A stretch of 64,000 nucleotides of DNA from Rhodococcus sp. IEGM 1381 (lineage in GTDB: Bacteria; Actinomycetota; Actinomycetes; Mycobacteriales; Mycobacteriaceae), in NCBI RefSeq assembly GCF_030056795.1, contig NZ_JASHKQ010000018.1:18505-82504 (forward strand), written 5' to 3'. This document shows positions 1 to 8,017 of the stretch, piece by piece. The notes under the pieces are model-generated. The model had not been told where the DNA came from. It searched no databases and was given only the letters and a program-made list of their open reading frames with translations. How positions within the stretch are numbered: position 1 is the stretch's first letter; each line of letters begins with the position of its first letter. A program made the translations under genes and the position numbers.

Positions 1-525
1 CCCGGGATGAGCGGCACCGACGTGTGCAAGCAATTGCGCTCGCGCTCAGGCGTTCCCGTCATCATGGTGACCGCACGCGACAGCGAGATCGACAAGGTGG
101 TCGGCCTCGAACTGGGAGCCGACGACTACGTCACCAAGCCCTACTCGGCACGCGAGCTCATCGCCCGCATCCGCGCGGTACTGCGCCGGGGCTCCGACGC
201 CGAGGTCGACGGCGGAGTCGACACCGGAGTGCTCGAGGCCGGACCGGTGCGAATGGACGTCGAACGCCATGTGGTGATGGTGGGATCCGAGCAGATCACG
301 TTGCCGCTCAAGGAATTCGACCTGCTCGAGTACCTGCTGCGCAACTCCGGTCGCGTGCTCACCCGCGGGCAGTTGATCGACCGCGTGTGGGGAGCCGACT
401 ATGTGGGCGACACCAAGACACTGGACGTGCACGTGAAGCGACTGCGCTCCAAGATCGAAACCGACCCGGCCAAGCCGGAGCATTTGGTCACGGTGCGAGG
501 CTTGGGCTACAAGCTGGAAGGGTAG
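1..525 (+). CDS. regX3: Response regulator RegX3, 3' part (5' end outside window)
   Basis: This is the last 174 codons of an OmpR-family response regulator, open at the left edge. The end of the receiver domain is visible with the conserved Lys-Pro (TKPY, near base 136). A full winged-helix DNA-binding domain follows, with the family signature around VWG and the recognition helix region VHVKRLRSKIE. The phosphorylated Asp lies upstream of the window. I name it RegX3, the phosphate-starvation regulator paired with the SenX3 kinase, because the downstream genes match the order seen after regX3 in mycobacteria. No senX3 sequence is visible. OmpR-family membership is very secure, the exact ortholog somewhat less so. 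Confidence 0.88.
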   Translation, partial: PGMSGTDVCKQLRSRSGVPVIMVTARDSEIDKVVGLELGADDYVTKPYSARELIARIRAVLRRGSDAEVDGGVDTGVLEAGPVRMDVERHVVMVGSEQITLPLKEFDLLEYLLRNSGRVLTRGQLIDRVWGADYVGDTKTLDVHVKRLRSKIETDPAKPEHLVTVRGLGYKLEG

Positions 526-601
526 TGCCGGTAACGACCTCTCTCTGAAGGTTTAAGATTCAAGTACAACTGACGAATCCGATGACGAGAGAAGTGATTG
601 C

Positions 602-1627
602 ATGAAGGCCTTACAGTATCGAACCATCGGCTCACGCCCGGAACTGGTCGATGTCGAGAAGCCGACGCCCACAGCGTCGGAAATCCTGCTGCGAGTGACG
701 GCCGCAGGAGCCTGTCACTCGGACGAGTTCATCATGGGCGTCTCCGAGGAGGAGTACTTCTTCAAGCCGGTTCCGCTGACACTTGGCCACGAGGTGGCGG
801 GCGTCGTCGAAGCCATCGGTGAGGGCGTGACCGACGTCGAGATCGGCGAGTCGGTCATCGTGTACGGACCGTGGGGCTGTGGACGCTGTTATCACTGCGC
901 CAAGGGCGACGAGATGAATTGCGAGAAGGGGATGCGCGCGCCTGGCATCTTCAGCAACGGTGGCATGGCCGAATACATGATTGTCGACGACGCCCGCCAC
1001 CTGGTCCCGCTCGGCGACCTCGATCCCGTCACCAGCGTCTCGCTGACCGATGCGGGCTTGACGCCGTACCGGGCGGTCAAGTCGGCGCTGGACAAGCTCA
1101 CGCCGGGCACCACTGCCGTCGTCATCGGTGCCGGCGGACTCGGCCACGTGGCGATCCAGTTACTCAAGGCCTTGACTCAGTCGACCGTCGTTGCTCTCGA
1201 CCTCGGCGACAAGCAACTCGAATTCGCCACGGAAGTCGGCGCGGATCACGTGTATCGGTCCGAGCCCGGTGCAGCCGATTCCGTCAAGCAACTCACTCGT
1301 GGACTCGGCGCAGACGTCGTTTTCGATTTCGTCGGTATTCAGCCCACCGCAGACCTCGCCGCGGCCATGGTGTCCACCGCAGGACGCATTGTGGTGGTGG
1401 GAGTTGCTAGCGGCGCAGTCCCGATCGGCCAGCGCACGGTTCCTCTCGATGTGACCGGCCGTGCGATCAACTGGGGTTCGCGTGCCGAGTTGATGGAGGT
1501 GGTCGAACTCGCGAAGCGGGGTGCCATCGTGATCCATGTCGAGCGATACAGCCTCGACGACGCTACGGACGCCTACGACAAACTGCACGCCGGCGAAATC
1601 AGGGGCCGCGCGGTCATCGTTCCCTGA
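602..1627 (+). CDS. Zinc-dependent NAD alcohol dehydrogenase (ADH-A type)
   Basis: A 341-residue medium-chain dehydrogenase that should interconvert alcohols and aldehydes or ketones with NAD. Catalytic zinc ligands appear as Cys38 (ACHSD), His63-Glu64 (GHE) and Asp150 (LTDAG). Four structural-zinc cysteines are at about 93, 96, 99 and 107. The Rossmann motif GAGGLG follows near residue 177. The sequence resembles the solvent-tolerant secondary alcohol dehydrogenase ADH-A of Rhodococcus ruber as I recall it. An AGAGAAG ribosome-binding site lies about 8 bases before the ATG. The gene interrupts the mycobacterial gene order and so looks like a lineage-specific insertion. The substrate cannot be read from sequence. 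Confidence 0.9.
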   Translation: MKALQYRTIGSRPELVDVEKPTPTASEILLRVTAAGACHSDEFIMGVSEEEYFFKPVPLTLGHEVAGVVEAIGEGVTDVEIGESVIVYGPWGCGRCYHCAKGDEMNCEKGMRAPGIFSNGGMAEYMIVDDARHLVPLGDLDPVTSVSLTDAGLTPYRAVKSALDKLTPGTTAVVIGAGGLGHVAIQLLKALTQSTVVALDLGDKQLEFATEVGADHVYRSEPGAADSVKQLTRGLGADVVFDFVGIQPTADLAAAMVSTAGRIVVVGVASGAVPIGQRTVPLDVTGRAINWGSRAELMEVVELAKRGAIVIHVERYSLDDATDAYDKLHAGEIRGRAVIVP

Positions 1628-1641
1628 CACACGGCTCGATC

Positions 1642-1686
1642 GTGAGCGGAAATCGTATCGGGCCCTGCTACGAAGTTTCCGCTCAC
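1642..1686. terminator. Bidirectional hairpin between convergent genes
   Basis: The arms GTGAGCGGAAA (1642-1652) and TTTCCGCTCAC (1676-1686) pair perfectly over 11 bp. An inner stem TCGTA (1653-1657) pairs with TACGA (1670-1674 region), separated from the outer stem by a small AG bulge. It sits between the ends of the alcohol dehydrogenase gene (+) and the Cys-rich gene (-), where a two-way terminator is expected. There is no U-tract, which is usual for actinobacterial terminators. A similar start, GTGAGTGGAAAT, recurs at 63935. Confidence 0.75.
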
Positions 1687-1702
1687 CTGCGGCGAAGCCG
1701 GT

Positions 1703-2500
1703 CTAACGGCGCTGGGCCCCACGAGTCGCCGGATGCACTGCGATCAAACCCAATCCACGGCGACGCTTGCACAGCGATGCCAGTTCGTCGTAGGCCGCCT
1801 TGCCGAGCAGTTCCGTCAATTCCGGCTTGTAGGACTCGAACACCTGCTTCGCGCCGACGTGAGCATCGGGTGAGCCGGAGCAGTACCAGTGCAGATCGAG
1901 ACCGCCCTCGCCCCAGCCGCGTCGGTCGTATTCGCCGATGGTGGTCTTGAGAATCTCTGAGCCGTCCGGCCGCGTCACCCAGTCCTGGGTGCGCCGGATC
2001 GGCAGCTGCCAGCACACATCAGGCTTGACCTCGAGCGGCTCGATGCCCTTGCGCAGCGCCATCGAGTGCAGCGCGCACCCGATGCCGCCCTCGAATCCGG
2101 GACGGTTCTGGAAGATGCACGCGCCCTTGTAGCGGCGCGTACGCAGCGACTGCTCGTCGTGGAGATCGTCGTATTCGACGTATCCCTTCTTGCCCAGACC
2201 CTTGTCCATGAGCTGCCAGTCCTGCGGGGTGAGCAACTTCACCGACTCGTCGAGCTTGCGCTTGTCGTCGTCGTCGGACAGGAATGCGCCGTGCGAGCAG
2301 CACCCGTCGTCAGGCCTGCCCTCGACGGTTCCCTGGCATGCCGGAGTGCCGAACACGCAGGTCCAGTTGGACAAGAGCCACGTCAGATCGGCGGCGATCA
2401 AGTGTTCCGAATTGTCTGGATCAGGGAATTCGACCCATTCTCGTGGGAAATCCATCTCGACCTCTGCAGCGAACGGTGGCTGCTCACGACCTGCTGTCAC
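1703..2500 (-). CDS. Cys-rich conserved actinobacterial protein (Rv0495c-like)
   Basis: A 265-residue cytoplasmic protein of unknown function. It carries Cys48, Cys55, the Cys67-Cys68 pair (DGCCSHGAF), and later single cysteines in GACIF, GIGCALH and DVCWQLP. This pattern recalls metal- or cluster-binding Cys-rich families such as DUF3109, but no function is established here. It is divergent from ppx1 with only 33 bases between the starts, the same arrangement as Rv0495c/Rv0496 in M. tuberculosis. On the minus strand TAGCGT (2514-2509) lies 8 bases before the GTG, so the mRNA is probably leaderless and the start looks right. Confidence 0.8.
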   Translation of the reverse strand: MTAGREQPPFAAEVEMDFPREWVEFPDPDNSEHLIAADLTWLLSNWTCVFGTPACQGTVEGRPDDGCCSHGAFLSDDDDKRKLDESVKLLTPQDWQLMDKGLGKKGYVEYDDLHDEQSLRTRRYKGACIFQNRPGFEGGIGCALHSMALRKGIEPLEVKPDVCWQLPIRRTQDWVTRPDGSEILKTTIGEYDRRGWGEGGLDLHWYCSGSPDAHVGAKQVFESYKPELTELLGKAAYDELASLCKRRRGLGLIAVHPATRGAQRR

Positions 2501-2533
2501 AAACGACGACGCTAGACCCAGTACCGTGGACCT

Positions 2534-3487
2534 GTGCGATTAGGGGTGCTCGATGTCGGTAGCAACACGGTGCATCTACTTGTCGTGGACGCCCACCGTG
2601 GCGCTCACCCCACCCCCATGAGCTCGAGCAAGGCGACACTGCGCCTCTCCGAGAACACCGATGCGTACGGAAACATCACCCCTGCGGGCGCGGATCGCCT
2701 CGTGAACGAGGTTCGTGAGTTCGCAGCCATCGCCGAGCGGTCGGGCTGCAGTGAGCTGATGGCATTCGCCACCTCCGCAGTGCGCGACGCCTACAACTCC
2801 GAGGACGTACTCGCCCGAGTACTCGCCGAAACCGGAGTTTCCCTGCAGACACTGTCCGGCGTCGATGAGGCGCGGCTGACATTTCTCGCGGTGCGACGCT
2901 GGTACGGCTGGTCTGCCGGCCGCATTCTCGGACTCGACATCGGCGGCGGATCGCTCGAACTGGCCAGCGGCAGCGACGAGAATCCGGACGTCGCATTCTC
3001 TCTGCAACTCGGTGCCGGTCGCCTCACCCGCGATTGGCTCGACGAGGATCCACCGGGCAAGCGTCGTATCGCGGTTCTCCGGGATTGGCTGGACGCGGAG
3101 TTGGCGACCCCCGCCAAGGAGTTGCTCGCGGCCGGTGACGCCGACCGGGCCGTGGGAACGTCGAAGACATTCCGTTCGTTGGCTCGCTTGACCGGTGCTG
3201 CGCCCTCCGCGGCCGGTCCCAGGGTGACGCGGACGCTCACTGCGAGCGGCTTGAGGCAACTCATAGCCTTCATATCGCGGATGACGGCCGCCGACCGTGC
3301 AGAATTGGAAGGCGTCAGCGCCGACAGGTCGCCACAACTGGTGGCCGGGGCATTGGTAGCGGAGGCGAGCATGCGGGCATTGTCGGTGGAGTCACTCGAG
3401 ATCTGCCCGTGGGCGCTGAGGGAAGGTTTGATTTTGAGGAAGCTGGACACCGAAACCGACGGCGATCTGGTGGGGAGTTCGAGATGA
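2534..3487 (+). CDS. ppx1: Exopolyphosphatase / GppA-family phosphatase
   Basis: A 317-residue member of the Ppx/GppA branch of the actin-like ATPase fold. These enzymes remove phosphate from polyphosphate or from pppGpp. The phosphate-binding loop is seen at the N-terminus (DVGSNTVHLLV) and the second loop as GLDIGGGSLEL near residue 135. It is the short, single-module form like mycobacterial PPX1 (Rv0496) and lacks the C-terminal extension of E. coli Ppx. The -10-like TACCGT (2522-2527) ends 6 bases before the GTG, predicting a leaderless transcript. The stop overlaps the next ATG as ATGA. Whether polyphosphate or pppGpp is the true substrate cannot be told. Confidence 0.88.
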   Translation: MRLGVLDVGSNTVHLLVVDAHRGAHPTPMSSSKATLRLSENTDAYGNITPAGADRLVNEVREFAAIAERSGCSELMAFATSAVRDAYNSEDVLARVLAETGVSLQTLSGVDEARLTFLAVRRWYGWSAGRILGLDIGGGSLELASGSDENPDVAFSLQLGAGRLTRDWLDEDPPGKRRIAVLRDWLDAELATPAKELLAAGDADRAVGTSKTFRSLARLTGAAPSAAGPRVTRTLTASGLRQLIAFISRMTAADRAELEGVSADRSPQLVAGALVAEASMRALSVESLEICPWALREGLILRKLDTETDGDLVGSSR

Positions 3488-4620
3488 GCGAGAACAATCC
3501 AGAAGACACCGGACAGATCTCGGTTGCCGAGCTGTTGGCCCGAAACGGCCAGCAGACGAACCTGAGTACAGGTGGACGCCGTCGCCGAGGCGTCAAGGGT
3601 GGCATCTCCGTCGCAGAGCTCACCGGTGAAATCCCGGTCGTCCGGGACGAGCCGGGCAGCCGTAGCGCCCCGGTGGTCGACGCACCTGCTCCGCCCCCGG
3701 CCGACCGCGACACGCCGACCCCTGCTCGAGCTGAGGACGACGACGACCGCGCCACGTCCGACGATGCGCCCGCTTTCCCGTCCTCGCGCCCGCAACCGGC
3801 CCGGCCGCAGAGCTCTCGCCCGACCGCGTATCAACCGGTGGGTAGGCGCGAGAAGCAACAGCCCGAGCCCGAACTGCTGTCCGGCTCCACCACGGTGGCC
3901 GGTGACCTGCTGAACCGGTCGCACGACGACACCGAGCGCGGTCATCGCCCGGCTGCACCGACGACGCCGCCGGATCGGCCGCCGTACGGATCCACCGCGG
4001 CCGAACAGGGACGGAACCGCAAGCCCGCAGGATTCACCGCGCCGCGCCAGGTCGAGGTGGCCGAGCCCAACACCGACGTCACTCCGCGAGCAGCGGTGAT
4101 CGACGTCGACGACGTCGCCAAGACGGCGGTGTCTGCGCGCATTGCGCGCACGGACGATACGGAATCCGATACGACGGGCAAGGTCGCTTCCACCGACGCA
4201 CCCGAGACATCCGCTGCCACCGAGGCCGTCGATCTCGTCGAGACGGATTCAGAGCGCGACGCCGAGGAGGACACTGCTGCGGCACCGGAGACCGAGGCCG
4301 ACGCGAGCCCCGCAACCCGATCCGGCCGCCGTGCTTCGGCCGCCAGGGGCAAGGGCGGCGCCGTTCGGCAGTGGCTCGTGCTCGTCGGTCAGGCAGTGGT
4401 GGCCATCGTCGTCGGCGCATTGCTGTTCAAGGGCTTCGAGCAACTGTGGGACGTGCTGCCATGGGTCGCCCTGGTGCTGTCGGTGCTGGTGATCGTCGGT
4501 CTTGTTGCAGTGGTGAGAATTCTGCGGCGCACCGACGATCTGATATCGATCGTCATCGCGATCGCCGTGGGTGTGTTCGTGACGCTCGGCCCGCTCGCCT
4601 TCCAGCTCAGTACCGGCTGA
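3484..4620 (+). CDS. Disordered membrane protein with ISVAEL motifs (Rv0497-like)
   Basis: A 378-residue protein with a long acidic, Pro/Ala/Thr-rich N-terminal part that looks disordered. Three hydrophobic segments fill the last 85 residues (around QAVVAIVVGALLF, LPWVALVLSVLVIVGLV and ISIVIAIAVGVFVTLG). The short motif ISVAEL occurs twice near the N-terminus, as GQISVAELLARNG and GGISVAELTGEI. The start is ATG 3484, overlapping the ppx1 stop, so translation is probably coupled. Position matches Rv0497 of M. tuberculosis, a membrane protein without assigned role. The repeated motif could be a docking site, but that is only inference. Confidence 0.82.
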   Translation: MSENNPEDTGQISVAELLARNGQQTNLSTGGRRRRGVKGGISVAELTGEIPVVRDEPGSRSAPVVDAPAPPPADRDTPTPARAEDDDDRATSDDAPAFPSSRPQPARPQSSRPTAYQPVGRREKQQPEPELLSGSTTVAGDLLNRSHDDTERGHRPAAPTTPPDRPPYGSTAAEQGRNRKPAGFTAPRQVEVAEPNTDVTPRAAVIDVDDVAKTAVSARIARTDDTESDTTGKVASTDAPETSAATEAVDLVETDSERDAEEDTAAAPETEADASPATRSGRRASAARGKGGAVRQWLVLVGQAVVAIVVGALLFKGFEQLWDVLPWVALVLSVLVIVGLVAVVRILRRTDDLISIVIAIAVGVFVTLGPLAFQLSTG

Positions 4621-4632
4621 GCTGGAACCACG

Positions 4633-5475
4633 ATGGCTGCGCAGCGAATACACGTTGGACTGTCCACGGCATCGGTGTACCCACAGAACACCGAGGCGGC
4701 TTTTCGGTACGCAGCCGAACTCGGCTACGACGGCGTGGAACTGATGGTGTGGGCCGAGTCGGTCAGCCAGGACGTCGACGCGGTGGCCGCACTCTCTCGG
4801 GAGTATTCGATTCCGGTTCAGGCCATCCACGCGCCGTGTCTGCTGATCTCGCAGCGAGTGTGGGGCTCGGATCCGATCGCCAAACTGGCCCGGTCGGTCG
4901 AGGTGGCCGAGAAGCTCGGTTCGGCTACGGTCGTCGTGCATCCGCCGTTCCGCTGGCAACGTAAGTACAGCGAGGGCTTCGCCGATCAGGTAGCGGAACT
5001 GGAAGCGAACTCGCACGTGGTGGTCGCCGTCGAGAACATGTTTCCGATGCGTGCCGACAGGTTCTTCGGACGCAAGGAGAAATCGGCGCAGCGACTGGAA
5101 CGACGAGGTGGTCCGGGAGCCGCCCTGTCGGCGTTCTCCCCGTCGTACGACCCGACGGACGTCGGGCACGGTCATTACACCCTCGACCTCTCGCACACGG
5201 CCACCGCGGGCTCGGACGCCATCGAGATGCTCGATCGGATGGGCGAGGGCATCGCACACCTGCATTTGGCCGACGGCCGAGGCGCGTCCGTCGACGAGCA
5301 TCTGATCCCCGGGCACGGCAGTCAGCCGTGCGTCGAGGTGTGCACCGAGCTGGTTCGTCGCGGCTTCGATGGCCAGGCGGTGATCGAGATCAACACGCAG
5401 AACGCGCGCACCGTGCCCGAGCGGTCGTCGATGCTCGACCAAGCCCTGCAGTTCGCCCGTACACACCTGTCCTGA
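4633..5475 (+). CDS. Sugar phosphate isomerase/epimerase family TIM barrel
   Basis: A 280-residue protein of the xylose-isomerase-like TIM-barrel superfamily, corresponding in position to Rv0498. Likely metal-binding positions sit in strands ending VVHPPFRW, VAVENMF, TLDLSHT and HLHLADG, giving the Glu/His/Asp set common in this superfamily. Members isomerise or epimerise sugars, or cut related substrates such as abasic DNA. Nothing in the sequence fixes the substrate. It follows the Rv0497-like gene by 12 bases, so it is probably the third gene of the ppx1 operon. Confidence 0.8.
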   Translation: MAAQRIHVGLSTASVYPQNTEAAFRYAAELGYDGVELMVWAESVSQDVDAVAALSREYSIPVQAIHAPCLLISQRVWGSDPIAKLARSVEVAEKLGSATVVVHPPFRWQRKYSEGFADQVAELEANSHVVVAVENMFPMRADRFFGRKEKSAQRLERRGGPGAALSAFSPSYDPTDVGHGHYTLDLSHTATAGSDAIEMLDRMGEGIAHLHLADGRGASVDEHLIPGHGSQPCVEVCTELVRRGFDGQAVIEINTQNARTVPERSSMLDQALQFARTHLS

Positions 5476-5497
5476 GGTCGCCGGTAAGTTGTTCGGA

Positions 5498-6355
5498 ATG
5501 AGTTCCGTCAGCCCGTTCAAAGCCGCCACCACCCTCACCGCGCTCGACGTCACCGCCGACTCCGCGTCGTTCGCAGGCGCGATCGACTCCACCTGGACCA
5601 TCGGTCCCAAGGTGCACGGCGGGGCGATGCTCGCCGTCTGCGCGGCAGCAGCGCGTCAGCAGATTGTCAGGACCGACCCGGAGCAGTCCGAGATCCAGCC
5701 GCTCGCGGTGAGCGTCAGCTACCTGGCCGCTCCCGATCCCGGCGAGGTTGCGCTGACGACGGTGGTGCGCAAGCGCGGTCGCCAGGTTTCCCACGTCGAC
5801 GTCGAACTCACCCAGGCCGGACGCGTTGCCGTGCGGGCGGTGGTGACCCTCGGTCGTCCCGATTCCGACGAACCTCACCACGAGACACCGACGTCGCTGG
5901 CGTCGATGGCCACCTCGCCGCCCGCAGAGACCCTCGCGGTGGCAGGCGATCATCCGATGGCGTCCATCGTGCACGTCGCCAAGGGCTGTGAGATGCGTAT
6001 CGACGCGTCCTCGGCGTCGTTCCTGACCGGCGCGACGGGCGAGGCGGAGATTCGGTTGTGGGTGCGCCCCTTCGCGGGCGACGAGGCCGACATCGACACC
6101 GCGGTGCTGTTCGCACTGATGACCGGCGACATCTCGGCTCCGGTGACCATGAACCGCGGAATGTTCGGTTGGGCTCCGACCGTGCAGTTGACGACCTACC
6201 TGCGGCACCGTCCTGCGCCGGGGTGGCTGCGCGTGGCGGCGACCAGCAGCGTCATCGGCAGCACGTGGTTCGAGGAGGACCATGTGGTGCTGGATTCGAC
6301 CGGTGCCGTCGTAGTGCAGAGCAGACAGTTGGCGATGGTGCCGCGCTCGAACTGA
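5498..6355 (+). CDS. Thioesterase-like double-hotdog protein (Rv0499-like)
   Basis: A 285-residue protein with the layout of TesB-like acyl-CoA thioesterases: two hotdog halves, the first with PKVHGGAMLA and the second around TVQLTTYLRHRP. It probably hydrolyses an acyl-CoA, chain length unknown. A TTG at 5489 is possible, but ATG 5498 is preferred because TAAGTT (5485-5490) lies 7 bases before it, the pattern of a leaderless start. It follows the TIM-barrel gene closely and precedes proC, as Rv0499 does. The catalytic residues are not certain from sequence alone. Confidence 0.75.
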   Translation: MSSVSPFKAATTLTALDVTADSASFAGAIDSTWTIGPKVHGGAMLAVCAAAARQQIVRTDPEQSEIQPLAVSVSYLAAPDPGEVALTTVVRKRGRQVSHVDVELTQAGRVAVRAVVTLGRPDSDEPHHETPTSLASMATSPPAETLAVAGDHPMASIVHVAKGCEMRIDASSASFLTGATGEAEIRLWVRPFAGDEADIDTAVLFALMTGDISAPVTMNRGMFGWAPTVQLTTYLRHRPAPGWLRVAATSSVIGSTWFEEDHVVLDSTGAVVVQSRQLAMVPRSN

Positions 6356-6373
6356 CATGGCAGGCTTGGCCGC

Positions 6374-7189
6374 ATGACGAGAATTGCAGTGATCGGCGGC
6401 GGACGGATCGGCGAGGCGTTGATTGCGGGACTCCTCGAGTCCGGCCATGCAGTGCGCGATCTGGTGGTCGCCGAGAAGTCCGAGGCCCGCGCCAAGGAGA
6501 TCGCGAAGGAATTCGGTGTCCTGACCACCACCGTCGGCGACGCGTCCGAGGGGGCCGACGTGATCGTGCTTGCGGTCAAGCCGGCCGACGTCGAGGCGGC
6601 ACTGACCGAGATCACCAAGATCGAGCTCGACGGCGATCGCGAACAACTCATTGTCTCGCTGGCCGCAGGCGTCCCCACCACGAAATTCGAGCCCAAGCTC
6701 CCCGCCGGCTTCCCTGTCGTTCGGGTCATGCCCAACACCCCGATGCTCGTAGGGGAGGGCGTCAGCGTGTTGGCTCCGGGCAAGTACGCGCGCGCCGAGC
6801 ACCTCGAGCTGGTCCGCTCCATCCTCTCGGCCGTCGGCAAGGTCGTGGTGGTCAAGGAACATCAGCTCGACGCCGTGACGGCCGTATCAGGGTCGGGTCC
6901 GGCCTATTTCTTCCTGGTGGCCGAGGCCATGATCGACGCGGGAGTGGGCCTGGGATTGGCCCGCGACGTGGCGTCGGCGCTCGTGGTTCAGACGATGGTG
7001 GGGGCCGGGGCGATGCTGGATCGGTCCGACGAGAGTGCGAACGAGCTCAGATACGCCGTGACCTCGCCGGGCGGTACGACGGCCGCAGCAGTGCGAGAAT
7101 TGGAACGAAATGGCCTTCGAGCAGCGTTTTTCGATGCTCTCGGTGCTGCCAACGCCCGATCGATTGAGATGGGCATCACAGCAGATTGA
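6374..7189 (+). CDS. proC: Pyrroline-5-carboxylate reductase
   Basis: A 271-residue enzyme for the last step of proline synthesis, reducing 1-pyrroline-5-carboxylate with NAD(P)H. The N-terminal Rossmann motif is IGGGRIGEALIAGLL. The family signature toward the C-terminus covers VSGSGPAYFFLVAEAMIDAG and the run TSPGGTTAAAVRELE. Length is normal for ProC. It lies between the thioesterase-like gene and the small HTH gene exactly as Rv0500 does. The ATG at 6374 is the first sensible start. Confidence 0.95.
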   Translation: MTRIAVIGGGRIGEALIAGLLESGHAVRDLVVAEKSEARAKEIAKEFGVLTTTVGDASEGADVIVLAVKPADVEAALTEITKIELDGDREQLIVSLAAGVPTTKFEPKLPAGFPVVRVMPNTPMLVGEGVSVLAPGKYARAEHLELVRSILSAVGKVVVVKEHQLDAVTAVSGSGPAYFFLVAEAMIDAGVGLGLARDVASALVVQTMVGAGAMLDRSDESANELRYAVTSPGGTTAAAVRELERNGLRAAFFDALGAANARSIEMGITAD

Positions 7190-7265
7190 AAAATCTTTTC
7201 CCCACTCCCGTCGCAGTAACCCCATCTGTCCCTATAGGCTCGGGGGCAGCACGTGCGTGTCTGTT

Positions 7266-7287
7266 CGGCAGGAGGGGAAGCCTGCCG
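7266..7287 (+). other. Hairpin in the leader of the small HTH gene
   Basis: CGGCAGG (7266-7272) pairs with CCTGCCG (7281-7287) around an 8-base loop that holds a GGAGG-like sequence (AGGAGGGGAA area). It lies between a possible -10 (TATAGG, near 7233) and the true GGAGGT ribosome-binding site at 7301-7306. It may be only local structure or a weak attenuator of the downstream HTH gene. Confidence 0.4.
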
Positions 7288-7316
7288 CATGAGACGTGCC
7301 GGAGGTATGTGGATTT

Positions 7317-7553
7317 ATGGCGTCTATAAACAAGCCGTCCAAGGGTTCGTCCCCGGATGGTCAACCGGCTCTGGCCGGAACGCAGTTCCTCACTGTCGCC
7401 GAAGTGGCGACGTTGATGAGGGTTTCGAAAATGACCGTGTACCGGCTGGTACACGGCGGAGAATTGCCCGCTGTACGAGTGGGTCGGTCTTTTCGTGTGC
7501 ACGCCAAGGCGGTTCACGACTATCTCGAGACCTCGTACTTCGACGCAGGCTAG
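7317..7553 (+). CDS. Excisionase-type helix-turn-helix protein (Rv0500A-like)
   Basis: A 78-residue DNA-binding protein, nearly all of it one winged helix-turn-helix of the MerR/excisionase type (FLTVAEVATLMRVSKMTVYR, then VGRSFRVHAKAVHDYLE). The ATG at 7317 is chosen over the upstream GTG at 7296 because GGAGGT (7301-7306) lies 10 bases before it. The C-terminal ETSYFDAG ending matches Rv0500A as I recall it. Despite the family name there is no phage context. It is a conserved chromosomal regulator, target unknown. Confidence 0.85.
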   Translation: MASINKPSKGSSPDGQPALAGTQFLTVAEVATLMRVSKMTVYRLVHGGELPAVRVGRSFRVHAKAVHDYLETSYFDAG

Positions 7554-7672
7554 TAGTGCACGCGGGGCCGGTTTCGTAAGTGCCGGTTCGGACCGGTAGG
7601 ATTGGCGCTCGTCGTGCCAGCCAGCCGGTGTGCAGCCGTGGGCGAGTACGTGGCCCCAGCGCCAGCTCGGTG

Positions 7673-7708
7673 ACCAAGGCTTTTGGCTCGAAGCCCTCAG
7701 AGCTTGGT
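7673..7708 (+). other. Possible structured RNA leader before bS22
   Basis: The 219 bases between the HTH gene and the bS22 gene hold no credible coding frame. Within them ACCAAG (7673-7678) pairs with CTTGGT (7703-7708) and enclosed GGCTT (7678-7682) pairs with AAGCC (7691-7695), leaving a 7-base one-sided bulge. A second small hairpin, CCGGT-TCGG-ACCGG, lies near 7582-7595. These could form a 5' leader controlling the ribosomal protein gene, or the first gene's terminator. Confidence 0.35.
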
Positions 7709-7772
7709 TGTCAGGTAGGCGTACGCAAACGGCGTGCGCGAAAACGCTAGAGAAGAACGTGAGGACACCCGC

Positions 7773-7874
7773 ATGGGTTCAGTGATCAAGAAGCGTCGCA
7801 AGCGCATGTCGAAGAAGAAGCACCGCAAGCTGCTTCGTCGTACCCGCGTACAGCGCAGGAAACTCGGCAAGTAG
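7773..7874 (+). CDS. 30S ribosomal protein bS22 (33 residues)
   Basis: A 33-residue, extremely basic protein starting [19 protein letters not shown] and ending RRKLGK. It matches the actinobacterial small-subunit protein named bS22 in mycobacterial ribosome structures (AURKAIP1/COX24-like family, Rv0500B position). GAGGA lies 8 bases before the ATG, and a strong terminator follows 21 bases after the stop, so it is probably made from its own short transcript. Confidence 0.92.
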
Positions 7875-7894
7875 TTCTGCCGGCATAGCTTTCA

Positions 7895-7931
7895 CCAGGA
7901 GGCCCGTCACCATCGGTGGCGGGCCTCCTGG
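7895..7931 (+). terminator. Strong hairpin terminator after bS22
   Basis: CCAGGAGGCCCG (7895-7906) pairs perfectly with CGGGCCTCCTGG (7920-7931). The loop can close further through CACC and GGTG. It starts 21 bases after the bS22 stop. No U-tract follows, as is common in actinobacteria. Confidence 0.88.
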
Positions 7932-8017
7932 CGTTCGTGGATGGGCTTTGCTTCTCACCCTCGCGTCTGCCCACCGATCCAGTAGGCTTTGGACGGAGCC
8001 GATGTTGGGGGTGCGCA

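Noticed and set aside
7317..7553. Excisionase name taken as a sign of a phage or integrative element
   Set aside because: No integrase, attachment repeats or phage genes are near. The gene is a conserved chromosomal neighbour of proC and bS22.
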